Origin: Planctomycetaceae bacterium | GTDB lineage: Bacteria; Planctomycetota; Planctomycetia; Planctomycetales; Planctomycetaceae | Reading direction: 5' to 3' | Assembly (NCBI GenBank): GCA_900299185.1 | Contig: OMIV01000271.1 | Location: 1 to 32,617, forward strand | Length of the DNA stretch: 32,617 nucleotides | Shown: positions 8,628 through 17,565 of the stretch, piece by piece | How positions within the stretch are numbered: position 1 is the first letter of the stretch | Layout of the letters: every line of letters begins with the position of its first letter | Program-made: the position numbers and the translations under genes | Notes under the pieces: generated by a model | Seen by the model: the letters and a program-made list of their open reading frames with translations, nothing else | Database searches by the model: none | Told to the model about the DNA's origin: nothing

Positions 8628-8910
8628 ATCGACAACGCCTGACTTTATGCAGTCAGCAATGACCCGCAGCTTCCGCGAGGAACTCGAACAGAGCTTCTCT
8701 CCGATGCTGCGGGCTAGGTTCACCTGACGACATCCTGAGTTCTTGCGACGCCGATCCGACATTGCGGGCTATCGCCAACCCGTTTCGCAGTGACTGATTG
8801 AGGATGCGGCGCGCGACTCACTCGCGATGTTGTGATCCCCGAATTCTCGCAACGAAACGGCCTTCTACTCGCGACGAGTACGACCGCTCCCGGCCCTCAA
8901 ACGATTTGTT

Positions 8911-10917
8911 GTGAAGGCCATTATCGTGTCGCGATCTCAGCTCGACTCGTTTGTGAATGTCTTTCCCACGAAAGATCTCTTTCGAGGTCGAGCTGGTTGG
9001 GCGGTCTGCTTTGCCGTCATCGCTGACTTCGCGTTTGTTGGCATCTTGGTGACGGCGTTTCTGATTGTTGGCCTCTTACACAACGAAGGCCGAGTCTCGT
9101 TGGGTGCCAACGATGTCGCAGCCTATGAAACGCTGATTGGGCAAGCTCCGTTGGTCACTGACGGCCATCAAGCCATTCGACCCGCGGGCAATCGAACGAA
9201 CGAAGGACTCAATGCCGTTGCCTGGGATCTGCGCGGACATTGGACCTCTTCATTCGTCGCCGGGCTGACTCGCTCTTGGGGCGGTTTCGAGCAAACTGGA
9301 ACGGCGCTCTTCACCCTGATCAGTTTGTTTCTCGCCTTGAGCTTCGCATACAGCGCGCTCGTTGAACGAGTCGCGATCTTCTCGCACCAAGCGTCGGGTA
9401 AGTACGCCACTCAGTTACGAACGTCGCTGCATCGGCATGCCTTGCGAATGGGGACCAGCGACCTGCTCCATCACAAGACAACGCAAGCGGTGGAACTCTT
9501 TCGCTCCGATGCCGAGATCGTCCGCACGGGGATCGCGAGGTGGATCGAAGGCATCTCGCTTTCACCGTTGCGACTCGTGTTGATTGGCACCCTGCTGTTG
9601 TTGCTGGACTGGAAGCTGACCTTCGAGTGCGTTGTTCCGGTCTTGGTTTGTGCGTACCTCGTAGTCCGCGATCACCGACATACGCGATCGGTCGAGTCCA
9701 CCGGCACGGACCGTTTGAAGCAAGAACTCGATCAAGCAATTGATGGCGTTCGACATGCGCGACTGGTACGCGGCTATTCGTTGGATGACTTCGAGCATCA
9801 ACGCTTCGAATCGCATTTGCATCGCGCTGACACGCATGCAGCCGCCGTGCAACGAAGACGAACTCGGCAGAAGTGGTTGATCCGCACGTTGGTCTTGGCG
9901 TGCTTGGCATTCATGGTGTCTTTGGTCGCGCTGAGGTTGCTCTCGGCGGTAGAAGAACCCGGTCACTTATCTCTCGGCGAAGCCTCTTTGTTCGTGGCAT
10001 GTTTCGGAGCTGCCTGGCGCCCCATTCGAATGATCGGAATGCTTCGTGACATTCGCTCGGAAGCGACATCGGCCATCGATCGAATCTATCGCTACCTCAA
10101 CACCATTCCCGAAGTTGGCCAAGCTGTGGGAGCAAAGTTCCTGCAACCTCTGCAAAAGGCGTTGCAGTTTGAAGACGTCTCATATCGGCTTGATCATCGG
10201 CTCGTGCTCGATGAGCTGACTCTGAAGATCCAAGCCAACAGCAGCACTGCCATCATCGCGTTTGATCCACTTGAAGCGCGAGTCCTCGCTGCGCTGCTTC
10301 CCAGATTCATCGAACCCACTGAAGGCAAGATTCTGTTTGACGGCGAAGACATCGCGTGGGGCACGCTCGATTCGCTTCGCGCCGAGACCTTGTACGTCGG
10401 TGGTCACGACCCGTTCCTGACCGGCACCGTGTTAGAAAACATCGGCGGCGGAAGTTCGAAGTATTCGCTGACTCAGATCACTGAAGCTGCCAAAGACGCT
10501 CACGCTCACAACTTCATTCAAAAGTTGCCGGCTGGTTACGAGACGTTGATTGGCCATCACGGCGAGCCGCTCGATGCCGGGCAAGCTTTTCGACTCGCCC
10601 TAGCCCGAGCCATCTTGCGCGACCCAGCAGTGCTCATTGTGAAAGAGCCGACCGGCGAGATCTCAGACGCGGATAAAAATCTAATCGACGATGCCTGCCG
10701 CCGAGTCACTCGCGATCGAACAGTCATCTTCTTGCCATCGCGACTGCCCACTCTGAAGCACGTTGACCGCATCGTCCTGCTCAATCGTGGCAAGGTGGAA
10801 ATTGTCGGCACGCATGACGCACTGGTGCAGACCTCAGCGATCTACCGTCATTGGGAATACATCAACTTCAACGAGTTCCGTCATGAGACGTCGAACCCCG
10901 ATCGTTCCTGGGCTTGA
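8911..10917 (+). CDS. ABC exporter-like protein with a degenerate nucleotide-binding domain
   Basis: A 668-aa protein with the layout of a type IV ABC exporter half: a membrane domain (residues ~1-395, about five or six helices) followed by an NBD (~400-655). The NBD aligns along its length, but each key motif is altered. The Walker A site reads AFDPLEARV (about 449-457) with no GxxGxGK[ST]. The signature LSGGQ is LDAGQ (~553-557). Walker B reads LIVKEPT, with Lys in place of the Mg-binding Asp. The H-loop His is Ser (LPSRLPTL). ATP hydrolysis is therefore not expected unless it pairs with an active partner. GTG 8911 is the assumed start; another GTG at 8926 is possible, and no clear ribosome binding site was seen. 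Confidence 0.8.
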   Translation: MKAIIVSRSQLDSFVNVFPTKDLFRGRAGWAVCFAVIADFAFVGILVTAFLIVGLLHNEGRVSLGANDVAAYETLIGQAPLVTDGHQAIRPAGNRTNEGLNAVAWDLRGHWTSSFVAGLTRSWGGFEQTGTALFTLISLFLALSFAYSALVERVAIFSHQASGKYATQLRTSLHRHALRMGTSDLLHHKTTQAVELFRSDAEIVRTGIARWIEGISLSPLRLVLIGTLLLLLDWKLTFECVVPVLVCAYLVVRDHRHTRSVESTGTDRLKQELDQAIDGVRHARLVRGYSLDDFEHQRFESHLHRADTHAAAVQRRRTRQKWLIRTLVLACLAFMVSLVALRLLSAVEEPGHLSLGEASLFVACFGAAWRPIRMIGMLRDIRSEATSAIDRIYRYLNTIPEVGQAVGAKFLQPLQKALQFEDVSYRLDHRLVLDELTLKIQANSSTAIIAFDPLEARVLAALLPRFIEPTEGKILFDGEDIAWGTLDSLRAETLYVGGHDPFLTGTVLENIGGGSSKYSLTQITEAAKDAHAHNFIQKLPAGYETLIGHHGEPLDAGQAFRLALARAILRDPAVLIVKEPTGEISDADKNLIDDACRRVTRDRTVIFLPSRLPTLKHVDRIVLLNRGKVEIVGTHDALVQTSAIYRHWEYINFNEFRHETSNPDRSWA

Positions 10918-10963
10918 AGGGCATAGCCTGCAAATAGCAAGGCCGAGAACTTCGATTGACCAA

Positions 10964-10995
10964 CAAAAAAACCGCAGGCCCTGCGACCTGCGGTT
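10964..10995 (-). terminator. Rho-independent terminator
   Basis: On the minus strand AACCGCAGG and CCTGCGGTT form a 9-base stem followed at once by a run of T. It lies 37 bases past the stop of the tandem-domain gene and fits that transcript's end. Confidence 0.85.
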
Positions 10996-11031
10996 CATTC
11001 ACGAATCACACTCGAAAGCACTCAGCTTGAG

Positions 11032-11598
11032 TTATGACTTCTCTTTCACGATCTCGGCGGTCTTAGCTTCCGGAGCCGCGGCGGGCTTCTTCGCTTCGAC
11101 ACCCGTTGCCTTCTGATTGCGAACGGTGATCGTGATTTCGGACGAGGTCTTCACGCCTTCGGGCAACTGCTTCAGCGACGCGCCTGCCTTCAACTTGTCA
11201 GCGGCGGCAGCGTCTTCAAATGCCAGCACCAGAACTCGGAAGCGAGTGCCTTCTGGTGTCTTCTCCGAACCAAACACCAACTTGCCTTTGTAGGTTCCTT
11301 CCATCGCCACAACAGGACGATTCTGGATCCACCACAAATTCTCCTTCGTCAGCGGACGAATCAGCACGACGGGCACATGACCCTCGGCCACCTTGCCACT
11401 GATCTCTGTAACGCGACGTACATCGCTGTCTGCAGACGGAGCACCGATCGAGACAATGTCGTCATCGCCAGCCATCTCTGCTGGCTCGGTTTCAGCAGGC
11501 AACAGGTCCTTGTTGGCTGGGTCTTCGTGGAACGCCGACTGAGCAGGAATGACTTCCACTCCCGGCGATTGATTGCCGCCCATCAACGTGACCTGCAA
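11032..11598 (-). CDS. Second domain of a split secreted protein of unknown function
   Basis: A 188-aa open frame, in the same frame as the upstream fragment (11647-12009) and separated from it by one TAG. Its only own start candidates are TTG 11598 and ATG 11583, neither with a ribosome binding site. After an acidic linker it carries a beta-rich domain (residues ~60-165: GKVAEGHVPVVLIRP, LWWIQNRPVV, KGKLVFGSEKTPEGTRFRVL) that repeats the first fragment's domain. The sequence between the TAG and 11598 (SLPEFPQSNR) supplies the missing end strand of domain 1, aligning with QLPEGVKTSS in domain 2. It is most simply the 3' half of one interrupted gene. The C-terminus is Lys/Ala/Glu-rich. Function unknown. 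Confidence 0.65.
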   Translation of the reverse strand: MQVTLMGGNQSPGVEVIPAQSAFHEDPANKDLLPAETEPAEMAGDDDIVSIGAPSADSDVRRVTEISGKVAEGHVPVVLIRPLTKENLWWIQNRPVVAMEGTYKGKLVFGSEKTPEGTRFRVLVLAFEDAAAADKLKAGASLKQLPEGVKTSSEITITVRNQKATGVEAKKPAAAPEAKTAEIVKEKS

Positions 11599-11646
11599 TC
11601 GGTTCGACTGTGGGAACTCGGGCAGACTGTGGTGCTGAGTCCCAAC

Positions 11647-12009
11647 CTAGTAGTCCTGCAACTTCGCGCCCTTGGGCATCAACACCGTGACAACGTGAAA
11701 TTGACTGCCCGGAACGCTCTTCTCGTTGCCGAAGATCAGTCGCACTTTGAACTGCTTCGGTCCCGATGGTACCGGCATGCTCTGGACCCACCACGGCTCA
11801 GTCGGCTGTCCCGACTTGATAAAGACGATTGGCATGCCGGGGGCATTCACGGTGCCTTCAACTTCTTGGACGCGACCAACTCGTGGACTCAGCTTGATCT
11901 CGACTGGTGACTTGGCTTCGGTCCGAGGTTCAGCCGCCATCAACGCTGACGGCACTAGTGGAATAGATCCTACAACAAGCGACAGAACGAATCGACGAAA
12001 CATGCTCAT
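11647..12009 (-). CDS. First domain of the same secreted protein, ending at an in-frame TAG
   Basis: ATG 12009 has GGAGG 6 bases upstream and gives a signal peptide (MSMFRRFVLSLVVGSIPLVP, ending near SALMAAE). The mature part has the motif series GTVNAPGMPIVFIKS, WWVQSMPVP, FKVRLIFGNEKSVPGSQF, the same domain as in the downstream fragment. The frame ends at TAG 11647-11649 after KLQDY, before the last strand expected for the domain; that strand is encoded beyond the TAG. Predicted to be periplasmic or external. This family is familiar from planctomycetes but has no known function. Confidence 0.7.
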   Translation of the reverse strand: MSMFRRFVLSLVVGSIPLVPSALMAAEPRTEAKSPVEIKLSPRVGRVQEVEGTVNAPGMPIVFIKSGQPTEPWWVQSMPVPSGPKQFKVRLIFGNEKSVPGSQFHVVTVLMPKGAKLQDY

Positions 12010-12361
12010 GGTTCCTCCCAGGGGAATTGGGGTGACTACAGCAATAACGACAGGGGACTCGCTTCCCAACGTCCGCTGAGTCGAAGCTGGCCTTCGACGG
12101 CACGAGCCGCACCACTGCGGCTATTGCCTCAACGCTACCACTGCTTCGTCGTCTTCCGACCAATTCAAACGCTCTCGCGGAGGAGTTCCTCTCATCCGAA
12201 GTTCAACGCACCATGTGCGAAAAGAAGTCGGGTCCGGCAATCTCTAGAGAGCGTGGCGATTGCTCCCTCGGAGTTCTTTAGCTGACCCGAAGTCTCCCAG
12301 GTCAAAGGCAGCAACATCGCTGAGGATCAGAAGCTCGCCGTCATCTCGATTGAGCTTGGAA

Positions 12362-14752
12362 TCAATTCGCAGCGATCACGCCCTGCTTCAATAACTCTTC
12401 CACCAATCGGTGCGCGACTGGTCCAGCAGCCTTCGCTCCCGAGCCGCCGTGCTGCAGCACCACGACGAACGCAATCTGCGGTTCATCAGCTGGAACGTAT
12501 CCCGCGAACCACGCATGGTCGGGACGATTGCCACCGGTCTCGGCGGTGCCGGTCTTGCCAGCAATTGCAACTTCCTTCATCCGCACATGTCCGAAGCCCG
12601 TGCCCTTGGCCACGACAAGTTCAAGACCTTGCCGCACCAGATGCAAAGTCCGTTCGGAAACTCCCGTCGGTCGAGCTTTGAACTCGGGCAGCGCAGGGAA
12701 CTCGGCCATATCGACGGGAGCATCAGCATCCACATCGTGAGATTTCGAATGGAGCGCAGGTCGACGATCCACGAAGTCGCGCACCAAGTGCGGTTGCACA
12801 AGTTGACCACCATTCGCCACCGCCGCCATGAGCCTCACGATTTGCAAAGGCGTCACGGTCACCGTTGATTGACCGATGCCAAAGCCGAGCGTGTCGTTGT
12901 CGACCGATCGACTGCCTCGCCCGCCCGCCGGAGTCACTCGACGACTTCCCGTTTGAGCGACCTCTTCATTGCCGACCAACTGGATGTAGTCCGCAATCTT
13001 GGCGGCAGGAATATGCCCGGACTCTTCGCCCGCGACATCAATTCCCGTGGGCTGGCCGAAGCCCAATTGATGGCTCCAATGAGCGAGTCGTTGCGGCCCC
13101 AAACGAGACGCCGCTTCAAAGAAGAAGACGTTGCACGACCAACACAACGCGTCCGTCACTCGCATGTCACCGTGCGACTTGCCGAGCTTGCGGAAGATGT
13201 AACAACGATGCTTCGACGGATCTTTGAAGAAGCCATTGCAGGTGATGACATCGGTGGGACCAATCTTGTGATCTTCCAGCGCTGCGATCGCGGTCATCGT
13301 CTTGAACACGGAACCGGGAGGCAGAGCCATCTTTGTCGCGCGAGGAAACATCGGCTTGCGCGGGTCTTCTTCGAGGCGTTGCCAAAGCTCGGCATCGAAG
13401 TCGGCCAGGACTCGCACATCGAACCGCGGCGCAGCGGCAGCAGCCACGATCTCACCCGTTGCCACATTCATCGCGATGACGCATCCGCCAATCGGCTGAG
13501 ACGGCGGCGGTTCACCGGTTGAATCTTCGGGGTCATCTTGAGGATTCGTTTCGACAGCATTCGGAATGAACGAACCGTTCTTGCTCCACACGAGCGGTCG
13601 CGTGCCCGTGACTTCGTCGAGCATCTTCTCGCAAGCTCGTTGCAAAGGGTCGATCAATGACAACTCAATGTCAGCACCGGGTCGAGGCTCGCGCACCACT
13701 TCGCGCCGCACAATTTCGCCATCGCCGTTGCGAACGACCTGCCGCAAGCCACGTCGTCCTTTGAGCCAACGATCGTATTGACCCTCGAGCCCACCCGAAC
13801 CAACTCGATCATCCGGCCAAACTTCCATGCGTTCGAGATCGCGCGACGTTTCAACATCCTCACCGGCTTCCATGTCTGACACGCGCCGAGTCCCGATGAA
13901 ATGCGCGGCCACAGCACCTTGCGGATAGTCACGTCGAGTTCTGACTTCGAAGTCGGTCCCCGGAAACAACGTCGAGTTCGAGATTACTTCCGAGATCCGT
14001 TCGAACGGCAAGTCATCAGCAATGACGTGATAGCTCAGCTCTTCTTTGATGACGATGGGCTCGGTCTTTGGCCGTCGCGGCGGAGTCGTCAATTCGCGGC
14101 GCACGATCGTCTCGGCGGACTCCCACCACTTCTGCTGAGCGAGTTGTTGATCAAGCTCTCGCTGACGATCGGCTTCGACTTCTAAGAGCCGATCCTGATT
14201 CTTGCGTTCGACACGCTCGACCAACTTCTCCACGCGAGCCTGTATCTCGTAACGTCGTTCCGCGAACTCTGCGGATGTGATTCCCATTACATCCGACAGC
14301 CGCTCCCACATCCGCTGTCGTTCGGTCAGCAACTGTTCCTTCGCAGCTTCGATCTTGGCTTTGTTCCGTCGATCCGACTTATTGAGCATCGAGGCGGCTT
14401 TGCGTTTGAGCCATTGCTCGTCAGCCGGTTCTTCCAACCAGCGATAGTGCAGCTTCAGCCGGTACGAAGTCGTATCCCGAGCCAACACGCTGCCGCCCAT
14501 CAGAATGCGACCGTCAGTTGTTGGGATCGATTCGAACGACTCCGCAAACTTGGGTTCGAGTCCGACCGCGAATTCGTCGGCATCAGTCGTCTGCAAATGC
14601 CCCAACCGAACTGCCACGACGGCGAACGGAGCAACCAGCACGCAGAACAACACGATCAGCCGCAGCAACGGCTTGCGATCGAGGTTCAACTCCGCGCGCA
14701 GCGATGTGGGCTGCGATTTGGGAGTGAGCATGCTTTGCGGGCGATTAAACAT
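12362..14752 (-). CDS. mrdA: Penicillin-binding protein 2 (elongation transpeptidase)
   Basis: A class B PBP of 796 aa that crosslinks peptidoglycan during cell elongation. It has one N-terminal membrane segment (residues ~29-50), a dimerisation domain and a transpeptidase domain. The catalytic motifs are PPGSVFKT (active Ser ~480), SCN (539-541) and GKTGTAET (Lys ~733). It is longer than E. coli PBP2 (633 aa), partly because of a charged, helical insert at ~115-235. It is the last gene of the mreBCD-mrdA cluster, 40 bases after mreD. No clear ribosome binding site precedes ATG 14752; an in-frame ATG at 14731 is an alternative. No RodA gene is in the window. Confidence 0.93.
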   Translation of the reverse strand: MFNRPQSMLTPKSQPTSLRAELNLDRKPLLRLIVLFCVLVAPFAVVAVRLGHLQTTDADEFAVGLEPKFAESFESIPTTDGRILMGGSVLARDTTSYRLKLHYRWLEEPADEQWLKRKAASMLNKSDRRNKAKIEAAKEQLLTERQRMWERLSDVMGITSAEFAERRYEIQARVEKLVERVERKNQDRLLEVEADRQRELDQQLAQQKWWESAETIVRRELTTPPRRPKTEPIVIKEELSYHVIADDLPFERISEVISNSTLFPGTDFEVRTRRDYPQGAVAAHFIGTRRVSDMEAGEDVETSRDLERMEVWPDDRVGSGGLEGQYDRWLKGRRGLRQVVRNGDGEIVRREVVREPRPGADIELSLIDPLQRACEKMLDEVTGTRPLVWSKNGSFIPNAVETNPQDDPEDSTGEPPPSQPIGGCVIAMNVATGEIVAAAAAPRFDVRVLADFDAELWQRLEEDPRKPMFPRATKMALPPGSVFKTMTAIAALEDHKIGPTDVITCNGFFKDPSKHRCYIFRKLGKSHGDMRVTDALCWSCNVFFFEAASRLGPQRLAHWSHQLGFGQPTGIDVAGEESGHIPAAKIADYIQLVGNEEVAQTGSRRVTPAGGRGSRSVDNDTLGFGIGQSTVTVTPLQIVRLMAAVANGGQLVQPHLVRDFVDRRPALHSKSHDVDADAPVDMAEFPALPEFKARPTGVSERTLHLVRQGLELVVAKGTGFGHVRMKEVAIAGKTGTAETGGNRPDHAWFAGYVPADEPQIAFVVVLQHGGSGAKAAGPVAHRLVEELLKQGVIAAN

Positions 14753-14791
14753 GGCAATCGACGAGTCAGACTTCTTCGTATCAAGATGGGA

Positions 14792-15304
14792 TCAAACCAG
14801 ATCACGAGTCCGCTTCATCCCAATTAATCGCCAGGGCGTCGAGACCAATCCGGCGACGATGGCTCCCACCAATGCTGTCACCAAGAGCTGAGTTACCAAC
14901 ATCCCCGGAGTGACCTCTCGCAGAGCGTCGCTGTCACGCAGATGGAGCAATGATTCCACAGCGAACAACGTCATCGACAATCCCATCGACGACGCCAATG
15001 TCAGAGCGACCGTACGACCGAGACTACTCAATGCTGACGGCGCACTGAGCCGCTGCAGCGCGAGCACTCCCAGGACGCTCAGGATCAAGCACACTCCCAA
15101 TCGGCCTCCGCCCAGCGCATCCATCGCTAATCCGTAGATCGCCGCAAACACCACGGCCGTCGGTCGCGACAACATCAACGCCGCAAACGGCAGGACAACC
15201 CATTGCAGGACGCCGAAGCGCGAGCTGCCGGTTAATTCCGGCAACAGCGTCGACTCCAACGCGAGACTCAGATACGCAGCCATGACTAACGCAATGAGTT
15301 TCAA
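14792..15304 (-). CDS. mreD: MreD-like rod-shape membrane protein
   Basis: A 170-aa membrane protein with about five hydrophobic segments (LIALVMAAYLSLALE, VLQWVVLPFAALMLS, AVVFAAIYGLAMDALGG, and two more). AIYGLAMDALGG matches the MreD G-x-x-x-D-x-x-x-x pattern. ATG 15304 overlaps the mreC stop (ATGA), so translation is coupled. Position between mreC and PBP2 supports the assignment. Confidence 0.85.
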   Translation of the reverse strand: MKLIALVMAAYLSLALESTLLPELTGSSRFGVLQWVVLPFAALMLSRPTAVVFAAIYGLAMDALGGGRLGVCLILSVLGVLALQRLSAPSALSSLGRTVALTLASSMGLSMTLFAVESLLHLRDSDALREVTPGMLVTQLLVTALVGAIVAGLVSTPWRLIGMKRTRDLV

Positions 15305-16245
15305 CGCGACCTCCCCACGAGCCGTTGTGGATTGAAGGTCGTTGTCAGCACTTGCACGGTTCGAAACGAGTCAGCGTTCGCCTCTGGTTTCACAACCACA
15401 TCCCAATGCAACGGCCCCGGCGTTACCGAGGAGACTCGACCGAATAGCAACGGCGATTCAACCGATGAGTCTGCGGGCACGGTGTAGACGCCATCTCCAA
15501 TTGCAACGGTTTCGCTTGCCGGAATCTGAGTCAGCCGGCACATGCCGCCACCGTCACCTTCAAGCAGCCCCGACGTTGAGAACGACAAGCCTTGCCCCGA
15601 CGCTCGACCAACAGTCGCCTTTGCACGAAAGCCGCGATCCGAAATGAGCTCGACCGAACTGACAAACTTTCCGGCTTCACTCACACGACCCAGAACAGAT
15701 CTTCCAGCAAACACCATCAGCCCCGGTACCAAGCTCGCGTCTTCACCTTGATCCAGTTTCAGACCGCTGCCATCGAGCACCCATTGGTCTTCTTGCACTC
15801 CATCGCGAGCACCTTGATCAAGCAGGCGTTTGGACTTCCACAAGCTCAGCAACTCGCGACCAATCACTCGAGCTTCGATCGCTCGCGCGGCAAACAGTGG
15901 CTCGGTCGCGGCGACTCCAATCGACTGTGGCTGCTGCCGCAAATCGGCAACTTGTTGAAGAGCGTTCGTCGCAATCAGCCGCGCTCGTCGTTCGCGACGA
16001 TTAGCATCAGCAAGCTCAATCTGCAGATCTTCAATCTGGTCCGCCTGCTCCGAAAGCTGGCGACTCAGCATCGTCGTGATCGACTTCTGAGCTTTGTCTT
16101 TAGCAGCCAGCAAGGCCCGTTGACCAGGAGCAAAGCCGGCTCGAACAACGTCGCGAACAAGGCTGGTCATGCCCGACGGCAACAGCGTCAGCAACCCCCC
16201 CACGCCGAGGCATAGCAGCGCAGTTTTGGAGGCGTGACCGGGCAT
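15301..16245 (-). CDS. mreC: Rod shape-determining protein MreC
   Basis: MreC links cytoplasmic MreB to PBP2 in the periplasm. I chose ATG 16245 because AAAAGGAAT lies 6 bases upstream; starts at 16278-16260 would place this sequence inside the gene. The protein (314 aa) has an N-terminal membrane segment (TALLCLGVGGLLTLLP), a coiled coil (SRQLSEQADQIEDLQIELAD) and the two MreC beta domains, including VIGRELLSLWKSKRLLDQGA, AGRSVLGRVSEAGKFVSSV and LISDRGFRAKATV. It overlaps mreD by four bases. Confidence 0.9.
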   Translation of the reverse strand: MPGHASKTALLCLGVGGLLTLLPSGMTSLVRDVVRAGFAPGQRALLAAKDKAQKSITTMLSRQLSEQADQIEDLQIELADANRRERRARLIATNALQQVADLRQQPQSIGVAATEPLFAARAIEARVIGRELLSLWKSKRLLDQGARDGVQEDQWVLDGSGLKLDQGEDASLVPGLMVFAGRSVLGRVSEAGKFVSSVELISDRGFRAKATVGRASGQGLSFSTSGLLEGDGGGMCRLTQIPASETVAIGDGVYTVPADSSVESPLLFGRVSSVTPGPLHWDVVVKPEANADSFRTVQVLTTTFNPQRLVGRSR

Positions 16246-16381
16246 GAAATTCCTTTTCATCATCCACGAATGAAACACGTCGTATTCGAGCAGCCTGCGG
16301 GACGAGGCAAGTCCAACAGCGAATACAATTCAATCGGGGCAACCGAGAACACCTGATTGAGTTCGACGTCGGTCTCCATCG

Positions 16382-17431
16382 CTACGCCGCTTTCTGACCG
16401 GTGTCGAATTGGTCGCGCCACTCGTTGAGATGTTCGAGACAAATCGCAGCGCCGCGAGCCACCGTATAGAGCGGTTCGTCGGCGACTCGCACGGGAATGC
16501 CCAGTTGCTCGTGCATCAGTCGATCGAGCCCTCGCAGCAGCGCGCCGCCACCCGTTAGGACCAGTCCGTTATCGACGATGTCAGCCACCAGTTCTGGCTT
16601 GCAGCGTTCAATAGCTGTCTTCGCGCAGTTAACGATCGCTTCCAATGGAGGACGCAACGCTTCGCGAATCTCTTCACTCGTCACGATGGCTTTGCGAGGC
16701 ACACCACTGATCGTGTCGAGACCTCGAACTTCAGTCGTTAACTCTTGCTCTTGAGGAAACGCGCTGCCCAGTCGCAGCTTGATTTGCTCGGCGGTTTGAG
16801 AGCCAATTCGCAGCGAGAAGTGCTGCTTCATGTACTCAACAATGGCCTCATCGAGTTCATCGCCAGCGACGCGCACGGTCTCGGCCACGACGATCTCGCC
16901 CATGCTGAAGATGGCCACATCCGACGTTCCGCCACCAATGTCGCAGACCATACTGGCCATCGGCTCGGAAATTGGCAGACCGGCTCCAATGCCCGCCGCC
17001 TTCGACTCTTCAATGAGATAAACCTTGCCCGCGCCAGATCGCTCGGCACTGTTAAAGACGGCTCGTTTTTCGACCGGAGTAATGCCGCCGGGAATTGCGA
17101 TGATGACCCGCGGACGCATGCCGCGCACGTTGCGACTGGCCTTCTGAATGAAGTACCGCAACATCACTTCGCAGAGTTCGAAGTCCGTGATCACGCCGTC
17201 CTTCAGCGGTCGCACGGCGGTGATGGATTCGGGAGTTCTCCCCAGCATTTGCTTCGCGAGCTTGCCAACAGCCACACCCTTACCGAGCACTCGCCGAGTG
17301 CCTTTATGCAGCGCCACAACCGATGGCTCGTTGAGGACGATGCCTTCGCCTTCAACGCTGACCAGCGTGTTCGCAGTCCCCAGATCAATAGCGAGATCGG
17401 GGCACAGTTTTTGACGCATCCAGTTCCACAT
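16382..17431 (-). CDS. mreB: Rod shape-determining protein MreB
   Basis: Bacterial actin that guides the elongation machinery. Motifs: LAIDLGTANTLV (phosphate 1), VCDIGGGTSDVAI (phosphate 2), LTGGGALLRGLDRLM (adenosine), and the family stretch RVIIAIPGGITPVEKRAV. From ATG 17431 (MWNWMRQKL...) the protein has 349 aa, the usual length; an upstream ATG at 17497 would add a 22-aa non-homologous leader. It ends in TAG followed by C; reading past that TAG would run out of frame into mreC, so this TAG is a real stop. About 136 bases separate it from mreC. Confidence 0.95.
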   Translation of the reverse strand: MWNWMRQKLCPDLAIDLGTANTLVSVEGEGIVLNEPSVVALHKGTRRVLGKGVAVGKLAKQMLGRTPESITAVRPLKDGVITDFELCEVMLRYFIQKASRNVRGMRPRVIIAIPGGITPVEKRAVFNSAERSGAGKVYLIEESKAAGIGAGLPISEPMASMVCDIGGGTSDVAIFSMGEIVVAETVRVAGDELDEAIVEYMKQHFSLRIGSQTAEQIKLRLGSAFPQEQELTTEVRGLDTISGVPRKAIVTSEEIREALRPPLEAIVNCAKTAIERCKPELVADIVDNGLVLTGGGALLRGLDRLMHEQLGIPVRVADEPLYTVARGAAICLEHLNEWRDQFDTGQKAA

Positions 17432-17536
17432 GCGTCGGTCACCATCCTTGGTTGAAGACGTCTTAAGTGAGCGCAGATTGAGCCCGCCAAAAGGCAAACT
17501 CTCCGCGAAAGGGGGCGAGTTCTAGCCCCTTCTCGG

Positions 17537-17556
17537 AAAACCCGGCAATACGGGTT
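17537..17556 (-). terminator. Weak hairpin after the MoxR gene
   Basis: AACCCG / CGGGTT stem with a 6-base loop, followed on the minus strand by TTTTCC. It starts 10 bases past the moxR stop. Weak, but it may separate moxR from mreB transcription. Confidence 0.35.
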
Positions 17557-17565
17557 CGCGACCGG

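Noticed and set aside
16279-16381. A small gene between mreB and mreC
   Set aside because: Frames here overlap both neighbours, and none has a ribosome binding site or recognisable motif.
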